Part shown: positions 1 through 10,300 of the stretch, one piece after another
Layout: each line of letters opens with the position of its first letter
How positions within the stretch are numbered: the first letter of the stretch is position 1
Assembly: GCA_963573315.1 (NCBI GenBank)
Contig: OY752153.1
Coordinates: forward strand, 248,001 to 312,000
Direction: 5' to 3'
DNA: 64,000 nt
DNA from: Entomortierella parvispora
Taxonomy: Eukaryota > Mortierellomycota > Mortierellomycetes > Mortierellales > Mortierellaceae
Notes under the pieces: generated by a model
What the model was told of the DNA's origin: nothing
The model's database searches: none
Seen by the model: the letters and a program-made list of their open reading frames with translations, nothing else
Program-made: the position numbers and the translations under genes

Positions 1-532
1 CATGCGCAGCCTACAAAATGACACCAGAGTCTTGGGGGTGCTCCACTGGGGAATGGGAATGTGGCTTTCAGAAGCCAACAAACCCAGGAGCAAAATGTCC
101 CAAGAAATTTTACCCTGGAGGTGGATTTGACCTGTAAACCTTCCTAGGATGACAAACCAGGGATCGATGTGCCCCAAGATAATCCTTTTTGGAGGTAGAT
201 TTTGATTGATCCTTCAGACTGTAGCACCTCAGCATCCAGTGTGTTTTACAATCTCCTTCAAAACAATCGGTGCAAGTTAGCATACTGTATAAATCCTTTA
301 TAGCAATTATAGGAAAGTTAAACAATCAGATAGGTGATGGGGGTTGCGAGAGGGAAGAGGATGGGGTATGAGAGGGAAGAGGATGAGGATCACCCCGTTA
401 CGACTATCAATTCTTAAAAAAGGAAAGGAGGAAAAGCCAGCCAAATGTAGAGAACAACAACCCCTGAACCGCACTCAGATTTTACTGGTCCTTCAAGAGT
501 GGTCAGTGGCTCACAAGAGACAGCTCTATTCA
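1..532. other. Intergenic, downstream of NACHT-WD40 gene 1
   Basis: No gene is supported here. The only structure seen is a 22-bp tandem duplication (348–369 and 370–391, purine-rich, differing at a few bases). The stretch after it is the likely 3' UTR of the minus-strand gene that ends at 533. Confidence 0.5.
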
Positions 533-3500
533 CTAGCCCTCAACCTCTTCTTCATCCCAAGGCCGGGTTCCGAGCTTGTCTGTACTCCAATTGTCAAGAA
601 TTGGCCTTCGGGATTCATCGGCAACACTCTTGGCGACAGGACTCTTGGCAACGGCGGCCTCGGACACTACGCTCTTCATAGCGCCCTTGGGAGCGCCCTT
701 GGTACTAATAGCTACAACCACTGCGCTCTTTACTGCGGCGCTCTTATCGACGGTAATTTCCACGGTCGGAGCCTCGACAATGGCCCCGCGCTGCTCCAAG
801 ATGAGTACTTGTTCTTCCGAGAGACCAATTGCCTTTGAGATCTTGGCCCCGACAGAAACGAGACGGGTGCCAGACCACCACTTTGATTTGACGGAAACAA
901 GCCCATTGATCTCCCCGATTGTCCAAACATAGACAGAATGATCACTGCAGCCCATCACAAACTCATGCTGGCCAGATCCTTGACTCGGATTCCAGGAAAT
1001 ACAGCTAATGTCTCCCAAGAACATTTCGAGCGTGTCCACACATTTCCAGTCATTTTCGCTCCTCTTGTAGATTTGGACAATCGGTTTTCTGAGACCACAG
1101 GCTATCCACTGACCGCAAGGCGAGCATGCCACACACCTCACCATGTTGCTAGGTGTGTCTACAGGAACGTACTTGAATCTACCGTTGACGTTCTTGTGTA
1201 CCTGGACAAAGCTCTGCTCGAAACCACTGGTGATGATTAGCCTTTCGTATTTCTCACTGGTGTTCTTGGAAAAAGTTACGCTACTGACTCCTCCCTTGTG
1301 GTATCCCATCTTGTCAGCATGGGATTGAGCTATTGTTTTGAATTGTAGGAGATTGCCGTCTTTGCTCCCTGTGACAAAGTCCTTGTTCGACGGCGAAAAC
1401 GCAATGCTGGTGACTTGTTCAGCGTGGTGGAGACTACCTCCACGATACTGGTTGGCCTTGTGATAGACCATTCTGCGGTCCCTCACATCCCAGAGTTCTA
1501 CTGCGCCGCTCTTGGCGCCAGATACCATCCAACGCCCGCATCCTGAAAGAGCCACGCAGCTGCCAGTCAGCCTGTGGATTAGTGCTTGACCATCGGTGCC
1601 TCCAGCTGAAAGGCGGCACAATGTTATCTTCTCCTGTTGATTGGCCACAGCAACGAGTCCCTGATCGGAACAGTACGCTAGACTCTCAAGTCGACCCTCT
1701 GCGTTTAAAGAGAGAGCCTCGGAATCCCCCGTGATGGCATCCCACTTGCGCACCGTCCCGTCCAAGCTGCTAGTAAGGAAATGTGTGCCGTCTGAAGAAT
1801 ACACCACAGCGGTGACTGTAGCAGTGTGGCCCTTTGTATCGGTGCCGGTTCCATAATCGTCATTTTCCATTGCGGATCGCTCTTTGGATAGATCCCAAAA
1901 CCTGACAGTTTTATCTCTGCTACAGGTAGTGAGCTCCTTGTTGCCCAAAAACACGCCTCCGTAGACTCCCCTCAGATGACCACACAGTTTTTCGCAGACC
2001 TCGTCCATCGTCTTTGTGTTCCAAAGTCTTGTGGACTGGTCCCGACTGAAGGACGCCATGAGTTCACTGTCTGAGGAGAATGCCATGGATTGGACAATGG
2101 AGTGGTCAATCGACCCAAGGGAACGCAATGCATTCGATTCAAATTCGAAAAGAAGCAAGTCCTTCAAGCGAGCGACTGCAATGTATTTTCCGTTGGGTGA
2201 GACGACAACGCGCGACAACTCACGGCCACTGTTATCGTTCGGAGGCGAGTGGTCCGAAAATTTAGATGTATCCTTATCCCACAGGTAAAGGCTACCGTCT
2301 TGACTACCAGACACCAATTGTCGCCCTTTTGGAAACCAGGCAACTGAGATCACTCCCATGGTATGACCCTCTAACGTTCGATGGATTCTGACTTTTTTGA
2401 GATCAGTGAGATCCCAAATCACAATCTTCTTGTCGTAGCTGGCCGTAGCAAGATAGATGCCATTCGGAGAAAAGGCGACACAGGTCACATTGTTCGCGTG
2501 GCTTGTCAAGACAATAGGCATGTTGCTGTCGTTACTGAGGTCCCAGATCCATGTTACAGGCTTGTCACCCGCAGCTGCAAGCAAGTCGGTTCCAGAAATG
2601 GCCAACGAAGAGAATTTAAGGTCCTTGAAGACGGAAATAGAGCGAAAACAGGTCTGGAGTTTGATATCATATACGTCGATCCGAGAGCCGGTTTGATCAT
2701 ATCCCAGGGCTAGAAACTTGCCATCTTTTGAGTAAGCACAGCACTTGAAGCCTTCTCCCAACTGGAACCATGGTTTCTCGGCAAACTTGACGTCTTTCAT
2801 CTCCGTAAAGTCGAAAATGGCGTTTCTGAACCAAGCTTTGCTGAGGCTGGTGCCATTCATGTTGGCCGATGTAAAGTCGACAAAATCAAATTGGGCCCCT
2901 GTCAAGTCTGAATCTCGGATATCGATGTGACTTAAATCTTGGCCATTGAAGGACTCTCTGGCTTTGACTAGGATTGTCATGGCATTGCTCGAAGCCCACG
3001 TTTCATGAGCCTCTAATGGACGAGTATGGGAAGAACGCGAGTTGTTTATCGCTACCCAGAGTTTTGACTGGAATTCAGAATCCTCCCGAGTGTACTCTCC
3101 CAAGAATGAGATGATCAGGAACTCTTTAGGCTGTCCTTTCTCGGTCAATAAATAGCCACCTAGGCGTCGAATTACGGCGGCTTCGGAGTTATCACCTTCT
3201 GCAATCCCTTCGACGATGTAGAGGTAGTAGAAGTAATCCAGGAAGGCTCGATGGGTGAACTGAATAGTGCCTCCCTCCTTTTTAAGAAGTCCAACATGAA
3301 CAAGGAATCCCACCTTGGGGTCGTCCACGAGCTTCATGATCCGCGCGCTAGGTTTGTTGTTTGGAATAATGTCGACTGTGATGTGTTTTCCGTTATTCTC
3401 ATGGAATACCGCCTCAGCCAACTCTTTCAAGGTTTCTTTAGCATTTCTCTTGAAATTAGACTTGTCTCCCATCTTTTTTGAGACTGGAAGAAGCTCTGGG

Positions 3501-6256
3501 GTCATCTTGTCTCGTTTGAAATTCGCATACTCAAAGAGCTGGTCCATGAACTTGCTGTATAGGGCCAATAGAGTGACCTGGATCTTGGACTCGTCGCCTA
3601 CATCTGACATGATTCCAGGCAGGATTTTGAGAGCCATATAAAGGTGATGAGGGTTGCTGATCAGGTGTGAAAGGCTTCGGATCTTGCTCAGAGTGTCCAA
3701 GTACTTGGCGGCTGTCCACGTAGTATCGTCAGCGAGTTGGCTACTTGTTTCAGGGTGACGCACGTACTGTTCTACACACTCTTTGATTTGATCTTGTGCA
3801 AGAAGAGTCAGGACCGCTTGCTGAAACAGATGTGCTCCTGATGCAACGTAAAAGCTCTCAAGCTCAGACTGAGGCTCAAACCATTTTCGGTAATCTTCGC
3901 GAAGATAAGAAGCGCGGCAAGTCACAATCAACTTGAACCTTTGACTCCGGCGATTCAACTTGTTATCAGCGTGCAGGTTAACTTCCAGATGCCGTTCGTC
4001 ATATCCATCGCAAATGAGAATAAAATTCCGATATTCTTCTAGATGCTCCGCGACATTCTTGGGGAAATCGAGATCCTTAGTCAGGTATTCATGGATGAGG
4101 TTATAATCTGGATTTTTCATGGACGGCAAGTTGATGAGTAGCGGAATTGGCCCTTCTGCTACATATTTCTCCCAGAGACACCGCTCCAAGTAAGCGGTGT
4201 AGGTCGACTTGCCGGATCCAGAGTCTCCAATCAGAAGGAAGACTTCTTTTTCGCCCTTCAAGAACGCCTCTACCTCATCATGGAGCTCAAATGTAGTGCT
4301 GGCAGTTTCTGTGTCATCCTTCTCTTGAACAACATGTCGGACTCGCGGAGCAACGTAGATTGGCGGAGGACGATTTGCGACTTTTCTGCGGTATTCTTGC
4401 AGCATGTCCTCTGCATCCTCGGGAATGTTCAGAACTCGAGCCAAGAGCGGAGACGAGCTTGGGAAAGGGAGGCGAGAAGTTATTTGGTACGAAAGGGAGA
4501 AGCCGAGAGGCGAGTTTCCATCCAGATGGTCTTCTGAGAGAGCACTCTGCAGAGTTGAAAGCGTCAGATCTGCCTTCTTCTCCAGTGTGTGGTGGATGGA
4601 CAGCATCAACGATTTGACATTATTATCCTGTGCCCAATCGGGATCATTTTCCAGCTCGACCAGAAAATCAGCCACCCGTTGGCGAGTCGTCACCTTCCAT
4701 TCTTCATCAAGGGCGACCTCTTCAAGCAATTGAGCGATACCCCATTGGAACTCAGGGTCCTTACGGCAAGGAGCAACCTCCACCAACTTCTTCAACGCTT
4801 CCATTTGGCCACTGCGCACGCAAAGCTTGGCCGTCAAGATCATGTCGTACCAGTTTCGCCTTTCACCAGCCGCAAAGCCTTTCTTGATGGCGTCAAAGGT
4901 TTCTACTCCATTGATTCTCCGTGAAGCTATATTCTGCACGACTCCTCCGCCCAAATAATAGACGCGGACACTGAGCTTGCGAGCAAAACTCAAAACCTTC
5001 AGTATACCGTCATAGCTTCCCTCCTTCGCTCCGGCTACCTTGGACCCTGACTCCACCAAATCCTTTGCGTGTCTCACAAGCTCCTGGGTCGGAGTTTCTC
5101 TGTCTGGCAAACGCAAAAGAGCTTGGAAGGCGTATTTGACCTGATGAAGTAGGAATGGGTCCTCCCTCTTGAGCTCGATTTTCTTCAAGAGCTCGACTAG
5201 TCGCTCTCGCTCAACGACTCTCTTGTTCCCATAGGCTTCATAAACTGTCATGACATCCACGATCTCGGCAATGGCTTGCGTAATTTCATACAACCGTTCG
5301 ACCTTCTGCAGGTGCTGGTTCTCCAATTGGTGCTGGATGATGGCCACGATCGAGTTTAGGTGTTTTCTCTCCAAGTACTCGGGGGGACAGCACTTCACCA
5401 ACTGCACAATGGGCGGGAGGAGAGAATTATCGGTCAAAACGTCGTCATACTTGTTGATGAGGTTGTTCAGCAGACCGTGGAAAGCACTCTTCTCAAGGAC
5501 AGGAGCCAAATGGACAATCTCCTGCAGGGTATTTCGGTACTTCACACCCTCTTGAAGGAAGACGTCAAGGACTTTTCGGGCCAAAGTTTGGTTGTACTGC
5601 AAAATACGTTCCTGTTCGCGTTTGTTTCCCTTGATATCGTTGATCCACCTCTTGTCTGAAGGAGATAGACGATCGATCCATGACTGATCTGGAGGAATTT
5701 GGTCTCGGTCTATATTATCAGACTGTTCCTTGAGAAGCGTGATAGCGGTGATCGCAAAGACAATTTGATAAGTCTGTACGGTGCGACGAGTTCCATCCGT
5801 GAAAAAGGTTCTGACCTCTCGCTCTGACTCAATGTCCAAAGTCAGTGGCATGTCCAACTCGAGCACCTGTTCCTCTTCGGGTGCAGCCCCATTTGTTGGC
5901 GAGTTTCGGGTAGAGCCACTCGGGTCGAGGTTATGGTTGATCAAAGTAGAAGGACTGCCTTCGCCTCCATCCAACTCTGGAGTCACCTGGAGAATAGGGA
6001 TTTGCTGCGGGGGTCTTTCATCTGGAGGAGAACCGATTGGAGGTAGGTGGTACTGAACTGATGAGTTCTTCTTCACTTGGCGATGAAGCTCTGGCCCAGC
6101 GAGTGAAGCTGTCGATAGAGAGTGACCCGCCAATAGGGAAATCACCTCCTTTGAAGGCTCTGCATCCTGCTCAACGAGAGAAGATGTCGATGCGGAGGCC
6201 GACTTTGAGAGCGTACCCTTTGATTTCTTGCGAAATAACTTTGGCAGTTTGAGCAT
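533..6256 (-). CDS. NACHT–pentapeptide–WD40 NLR-like STAND NTPase (copy 1)
   Basis: Single-exon protein of about 1907 aa if started at 6256 (context MLKLPKLFRKK). The frame stays open 168 nt further upstream, but that extension is hydrophobic and unlike the paralogue, and a CAG acceptor-like site lies just before this ATG. Order: a Ser-rich N-terminus; an alpha-helical ARM-like region (about 150–600); a NACHT NTPase with Walker A GDSGSGKST near residue 674 and Walker B FILICDGYDE near 744; a short pentapeptide-repeat block (about 1100–1150, NGQDLSHIDIRDSDLTGAQF); then about 14 WD40-like units, enough for two seven-bladed propellers. The C-terminal tail carries repeated Ala/Lys/Ser/Val units. 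STAND proteins of this build act as ATP-switched signalling scaffolds whose WD40 propellers sense a ligand. The ligand is unknown. Paralogue of the gene at 7314–12755, same strand. Confidence 0.9.
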   Translation of the reverse strand: MLKLPKLFRKKSKGTLSKSASASTSSLVEQDAEPSKEVISLLAGHSLSTASLAGPELHRQVKKNSSVQYHLPPIGSPPDERPPQQIPILQVTPELDGGEGSPSTLINHNLDPSGSTRNSPTNGAAPEEEQVLELDMPLTLDIESEREVRTFFTDGTRRTVQTYQIVFAITAITLLKEQSDNIDRDQIPPDQSWIDRLSPSDKRWINDIKGNKREQERILQYNQTLARKVLDVFLQEGVKYRNTLQEIVHLAPVLEKSAFHGLLNNLINKYDDVLTDNSLLPPIVQLVKCCPPEYLERKHLNSIVAIIQHQLENQHLQKVERLYEITQAIAEIVDVMTVYEAYGNKRVVERERLVELLKKIELKREDPFLLHQVKYAFQALLRLPDRETPTQELVRHAKDLVESGSKVAGAKEGSYDGILKVLSFARKLSVRVYYLGGGVVQNIASRRINGVETFDAIKKGFAAGERRNWYDMILTAKLCVRSGQMEALKKLVEVAPCRKDPEFQWGIAQLLEEVALDEEWKVTTRQRVADFLVELENDPDWAQDNNVKSLMLSIHHTLEKKADLTLSTLQSALSEDHLDGNSPLGFSLSYQITSRLPFPSSSPLLARVLNIPEDAEDMLQEYRRKVANRPPPIYVAPRVRHVVQEKDDTETASTTFELHDEVEAFLKGEKEVFLLIGDSGSGKSTYTAYLERCLWEKYVAEGPIPLLINLPSMKNPDYNLIHEYLTKDLDFPKNVAEHLEEYRNFILICDGYDERHLEVNLHADNKLNRRSQRFKLIVTCRASYLREDYRKWFEPQSELESFYVASGAHLFQQAVLTLLAQDQIKECVEQYVRHPETSSQLADDTTWTAAKYLDTLSKIRSLSHLISNPHHLYMALKILPGIMSDVGDESKIQVTLLALYSKFMDQLFEYANFKRDKMTPELLPVSKKMGDKSNFKRNAKETLKELAEAVFHENNGKHITVDIIPNNKPSARIMKLVDDPKVGFLVHVGLLKKEGGTIQFTHRAFLDYFYYLYIVEGIAEGDNSEAAVIRRLGGYLLTEKGQPKEFLIISFLGEYTREDSEFQSKLWVAINNSRSSHTRPLEAHETWASSNAMTILVKARESFNGQDLSHIDIRDSDLTGAQFDFVDFTSANMNGTSLSKAWFRNAIFDFTEMKDVKFAEKPWFQLGEGFKCCAYSKDGKFLALGYDQTGSRIDVYDIKLQTCFRSISVFKDLKFSSLAISGTDLLAAAGDKPVTWIWDLSNDSNMPIVLTSHANNVTCVAFSPNGIYLATASYDKKIVIWDLTDLKKVRIHRTLEGHTMGVISVAWFPKGRQLVSGSQDGSLYLWDKDTSKFSDHSPPNDNSGRELSRVVVSPNGKYIAVARLKDLLLFEFESNALRSLGSIDHSIVQSMAFSSDSELMASFSRDQSTRLWNTKTMDEVCEKLCGHLRGVYGGVFLGNKELTTCSRDKTVRFWDLSKERSAMENDDYGTGTDTKGHTATVTAVVYSSDGTHFLTSSLDGTVRKWDAITGDSEALSLNAEGRLESLAYCSDQGLVAVANQQEKITLCRLSAGGTDGQALIHRLTGSCVALSGCGRWMVSGAKSGAVELWDVRDRRMVYHKANQYRGGSLHHAEQVTSIAFSPSNKDFVTGSKDGNLLQFKTIAQSHADKMGYHKGGVSSVTFSKNTSEKYERLIITSGFEQSFVQVHKNVNGRFKYVPVDTPSNMVRCVACSPCGQWIACGLRKPIVQIYKRSENDWKCVDTLEMFLGDISCISWNPSQGSGQHEFVMGCSDHSVYVWTIGEINGLVSVKSKWWSGTRLVSVGAKISKAIGLSEEQVLILEQRGAIVEAPTVEITVDKSAAVKSAVVVAISTKGAPKGAMKSVVSEAAVAKSPVAKSVADESRRPILDNWSTDKLGTRPWDEEEVEG

Positions 6257-7313
6257 TTCTGGTTGACAATCTATACAAAAGATGAAAGCGCACTTTGTGA
6301 ACAAGGGCAGGATGATTTTCTGAGTTGGAAACCAAGCGAAGCAAATGAAAACGACTTGGACGAGATAGATCTTTACATCAAAGCAAAAGCGCCGTACCTT
6401 GCAAGAGACGTTCGGAAAAGGCAAAAAGAAGAGGAGTTTTGAGAGAGAGAGAGGGGGGGAGGGACGGATATAAATGTTATTTCCTGACAGAAGATCCTAT
6501 TAGAAGACACAACCAGTCAGTTGCTTCCTCGCAGACAATGAGGTCAATCGTTCACAATGATAGCTGGTCATCATCTTACCTCGTTCGCAGGACAACTCTA
6601 GAAAGATAAACTCGAAGGTCTATATCTGTTCGCTGCTAGTAACCATGAGAAAAAAAAGACAAAGAGATGTCAGCGTCGTGAATCTTCTCAACACAAAAGA
6701 AAAGAACTGCGGTTCATCATTCGCAGCCAAAGAACCTACTGTGACTTTCGGTTGAGAAAAATGGAAGAGTGCTTGTACTTGTGTGGCAAAGAACGGAAAA
6801 AGAAGAGAAGGTAAAGAAAACAACAAAAACTGTTGTTTTTATTGGTAGGGATCGAGGCTTTGCCCATTCCGCCTTTGCCCATCCCTGATGGACTCTGTGT
6901 TCATGCTCGGGTAACTCGATCGGTGTTTTCTTTTGTTTGCCAAACCACAGTCACCATGCTTCGCTATTTCCTTCAAAGCTAAACATGTTGGTGGAACCAT
7001 TGACCTGGAAGGAGCACAGGAGTCATGGGACCAGCATTCGGTAATTTTTGAGTTGAGTTTGTTGATCAAGCTAACCCGCGGGAGGAGGATTGGGCTGTGT
7101 TCTGGACGCGAGATTTGACACTCCGCGACATTTTTTTTCTTCCTTTGGTGGACATTGAAAAAACAGAATGTTGGGCAAGCTCTTCACAGAAGCAGCGAAA
7201 CCTGCAAGCCATTCCACTACTCGCTATTATGAATTCGCTAATCTAAAGTACTCACAAGGAAGGTATTTATTATTGCCTTTGTTGAAAGTGCCTGACAGCT
7301 CCTGCTCGTGTAT
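6257..7313. other. Spacer between the two NACHT-WD40 genes
   Basis: Holds the 5' region of copy 1 (a purine run near 6440–6465 and AT-rich stretches) and the 3' region of copy 2. No ORF with recognisable domains and no RNA gene was seen. Confidence 0.5.
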
Positions 7314-10300
7314 TTACTCCTCATAATCGTCCGTGGGTCTTTGACCGAAACTGTCTCCGTCATCCTCAGAAATACACCCTCCATCCTTTGCAGACAAGTC
7401 GCGTCCGGGAGGATGCAACCTGTCAAACATATCATCCCCTCCTAATCCACCATTTGCTACTCCTGAAGCTGTTGCCGAGTATACTGCCTGACCATTCACC
7501 CTCCACTCCCCGGAAGATCTGGAAGTGCGAGGCGGACCATAACGACTCGGTTTCGCCCCAGCGTATCTTGTTTTCCCTCTCATGAAACCTCCTCCACTGC
7601 TTCCTTGCCGAAGCCTCCCGCCCCTGAAGGCAGATTGCAGAAGAGGAGTTGTTGGTGGGCTTGAAGAAGGTGACAAAAGGGGCTCGGACAACTCATCTTC
7701 AACACGGGCTGCCTTAAAAGTATACTCATCGCTTCCTTGAAGCAACACCTGGCGCTGTTCATCATCCAGTCCCTGCGCTTCGGTGAACTTTGCGCCTACA
7801 GTCACCAAACGCGTATCGGACCACCATTTCAGCTTGATTGAGAGCGCCGCCTTCTGGATGTCCGGATTGTCCAATTCAATGGTCCAGGCATATACCGTGT
7901 GATCACCGCCTCCTGTGACAAACTCAAGGACGCCCGGATTTGGGTTCCAAGCTACGCATCGAACGAATCCCAGGAACAGATCCAACGTCGCCCGACATTT
8001 CCATTCAGTCTGGCCATCGACCTTGTTTCCAGAGGTATGTCTGCCCCAGATTTGGACAGTCTTACGGTCGAAACCGCAAGCGATCCACTGACCACAGGGA
8101 GACCAGGCCACGGACCGGATCCAGCATCGGGGACTCTCTAGTACCTGAGTTTCAGTCTTGTGAATAAGGTCCCAGACACGGACAACTCGATCTCCACCAC
8201 TGGTAACCACCATCTGACCACAGGGCGAGAACGCCAAATCGGTGATATCGCCCATATGACGGCCAATAACCTCTGTACACGGGATACCATTGGTGATGTC
8301 CCAAAGCCTAACCTTCCGGTCATCGCTTCCTGTCGCGAATTGGTGCCCCAGTGGTGAGAACGCGATACAGGAAACTGCAGCTTGGTGTCCATCAGGCATA
8401 CGCACTTCTTTTCTCTCCTTCAGATCCCAGAGTCGCACATATCCTTCCTTGTTGCCGGAGACCAACCAACGACCACAAGGTGAATAGGCCATACAATGTC
8501 CGCTCATGGGGAGAATAGAAGGCACTGTTTCTCCAGTAGTGTCGCCTCCAGGAAGAATACGAACAGTTATCCTCTCTCCCTGATCAACAACGGCAATATG
8601 TTTTCCATCTGGAGAGTAGGCGACGTTCTCAATCCTACCGGTAGGGACATAGTTCAAAACCTCAGACTTTCCAGTGGCCACATCCCACTTCCGAACTGTC
8701 TTGTCCCAACTGCTTGAAAAGAAATGCTCGCCCGTTGGAGAGTAGGCGATCATAGAGACCAAGGATGTATGGCCTCGTTCTTCAGCATGTGGACCGAGAC
8801 TGCCCATTCTCGCTGCTGACAGCTCCCTCGACAGATCCCAGAACCTTGCTGTTCGATCTCGGCTGCAAGTCGATATTTCTTGATCCCCTATAAAGACTGT
8901 ATCGTAGATGCCGTGACAATGGCCAGAAAGCTTGGTGATCTCTCTTCCAGTCTTTGCGCACCAAAGCCTCACTGTCTGATCACGACTGGTGGAAACAAGC
9001 CATTGACCATCTGGTGAGAAGGCCATGGCTGTAACGTCGCTTGAATGACCTTTTAGCGCTAATGGCGGCCTAGGCTGAAGGCTCTGAAGCAGCAGGTCAT
9101 AACCATACGCCACGGCAATGTGCTGCCCATTTGGAGCAAAGAGAACCTTCGTTAACTTGTAGCCGCCGCCGTCGAACAGGCATGAGTGTGAACCTGTCTC
9201 AACATTCCACAAGAAGAGATAGCCCATCATCGAACCAGAGATCACTTGAGATCCATCTGGTGTCCAGGCCACACAGAGGACATCGTCATCATGGCCTTTG
9301 AGGACACGGATACACTCGCCGCTCACTGCATCCCAGATCCGTACTGTCTTGTCATAGCTGGCTGAGGCGATCCGAAGTCCATCCGAAGAAAAAGCGACGC
9401 ACGACACATTTCCATGATGTCCCTTCAGAAGAACATGGGGCTGACGCGAGGATCCTTTCAAGAAATGTGAAATCTGTACCTCTGCTTTTGCTCCACCAAT
9501 GGCGATAAGACCCGTCCCTGAAAACGCAAGAGCAGTAATAGCCGCACCAAAGTCGCGGACGCAGGAGTAGTGGCTACGACTCGAGATCTCGAAAATGTTC
9601 ACCTCGCCCTTGTCGCTCCCGAGGGCCAAAAACTGACCGTCCTTGGAATAGGCACAGATACGGAAGGTCTTGCCCAGCTTGAGCGATATCCTCTCTCCGA
9701 ACTGAACCTGGCTCATTTCCGCACGAGAGAAATCTGCATTTCGGAGCCAGGTTTTGTTGAAGCTGACTCGATTCAGATCGGCCTCTTGAAAGTTGGCGCA
9801 GTCAAAGAGACCGCCACTGAGGTCTGCTCCCGGTATTTTAATGGACTTCAGATCGGCGCCATTGAATGAAACACCAGCTCTAACCAGGATCGTGATCGCA
9901 TTAACGGCGGCTTGGATTGCGTTTGGGTCCTTGAATTTTCCGTTAGATGTCCTCTTGTATCCGTGATGCAGGATCCTTTGGAATCCTTCAAGGTCCTCCA
10001 GCGCACGTTCCGCCAGCAAAAATACGATAGGGAACTCCTTGAGGACCCCGTCTTGAACCAATGGACAATCACCTAGACGTCGCAGTGTCTCTATCTCTGG
10101 ATTCCTCGGTGAGCTCCCTTCAAAAATGTAACAAGCATAGAAATACTCGAGCAGCGATCGATGCTTGAACTGATAGGTGTTTTGGACCCTCCTTAAAGGG
10201 CAGAGCTTGAATAGGACCTGGGCTTGTAGACCGTTGATCTTTGGATTCGAATCTTGAGAATTGAGGTTTTGACCTTTCTTGAGGTAGATGACAGCGGCCA

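Noticed and set aside
6257-6424. 56-codon N-terminal extension of NACHT-WD40 copy 1, with a hydrophobic stretch
   Set aside because: Looks like a signal anchor but is absent from the paralogue and precedes an acceptor-like CAG; more likely a 5' UTR or intron in frame.
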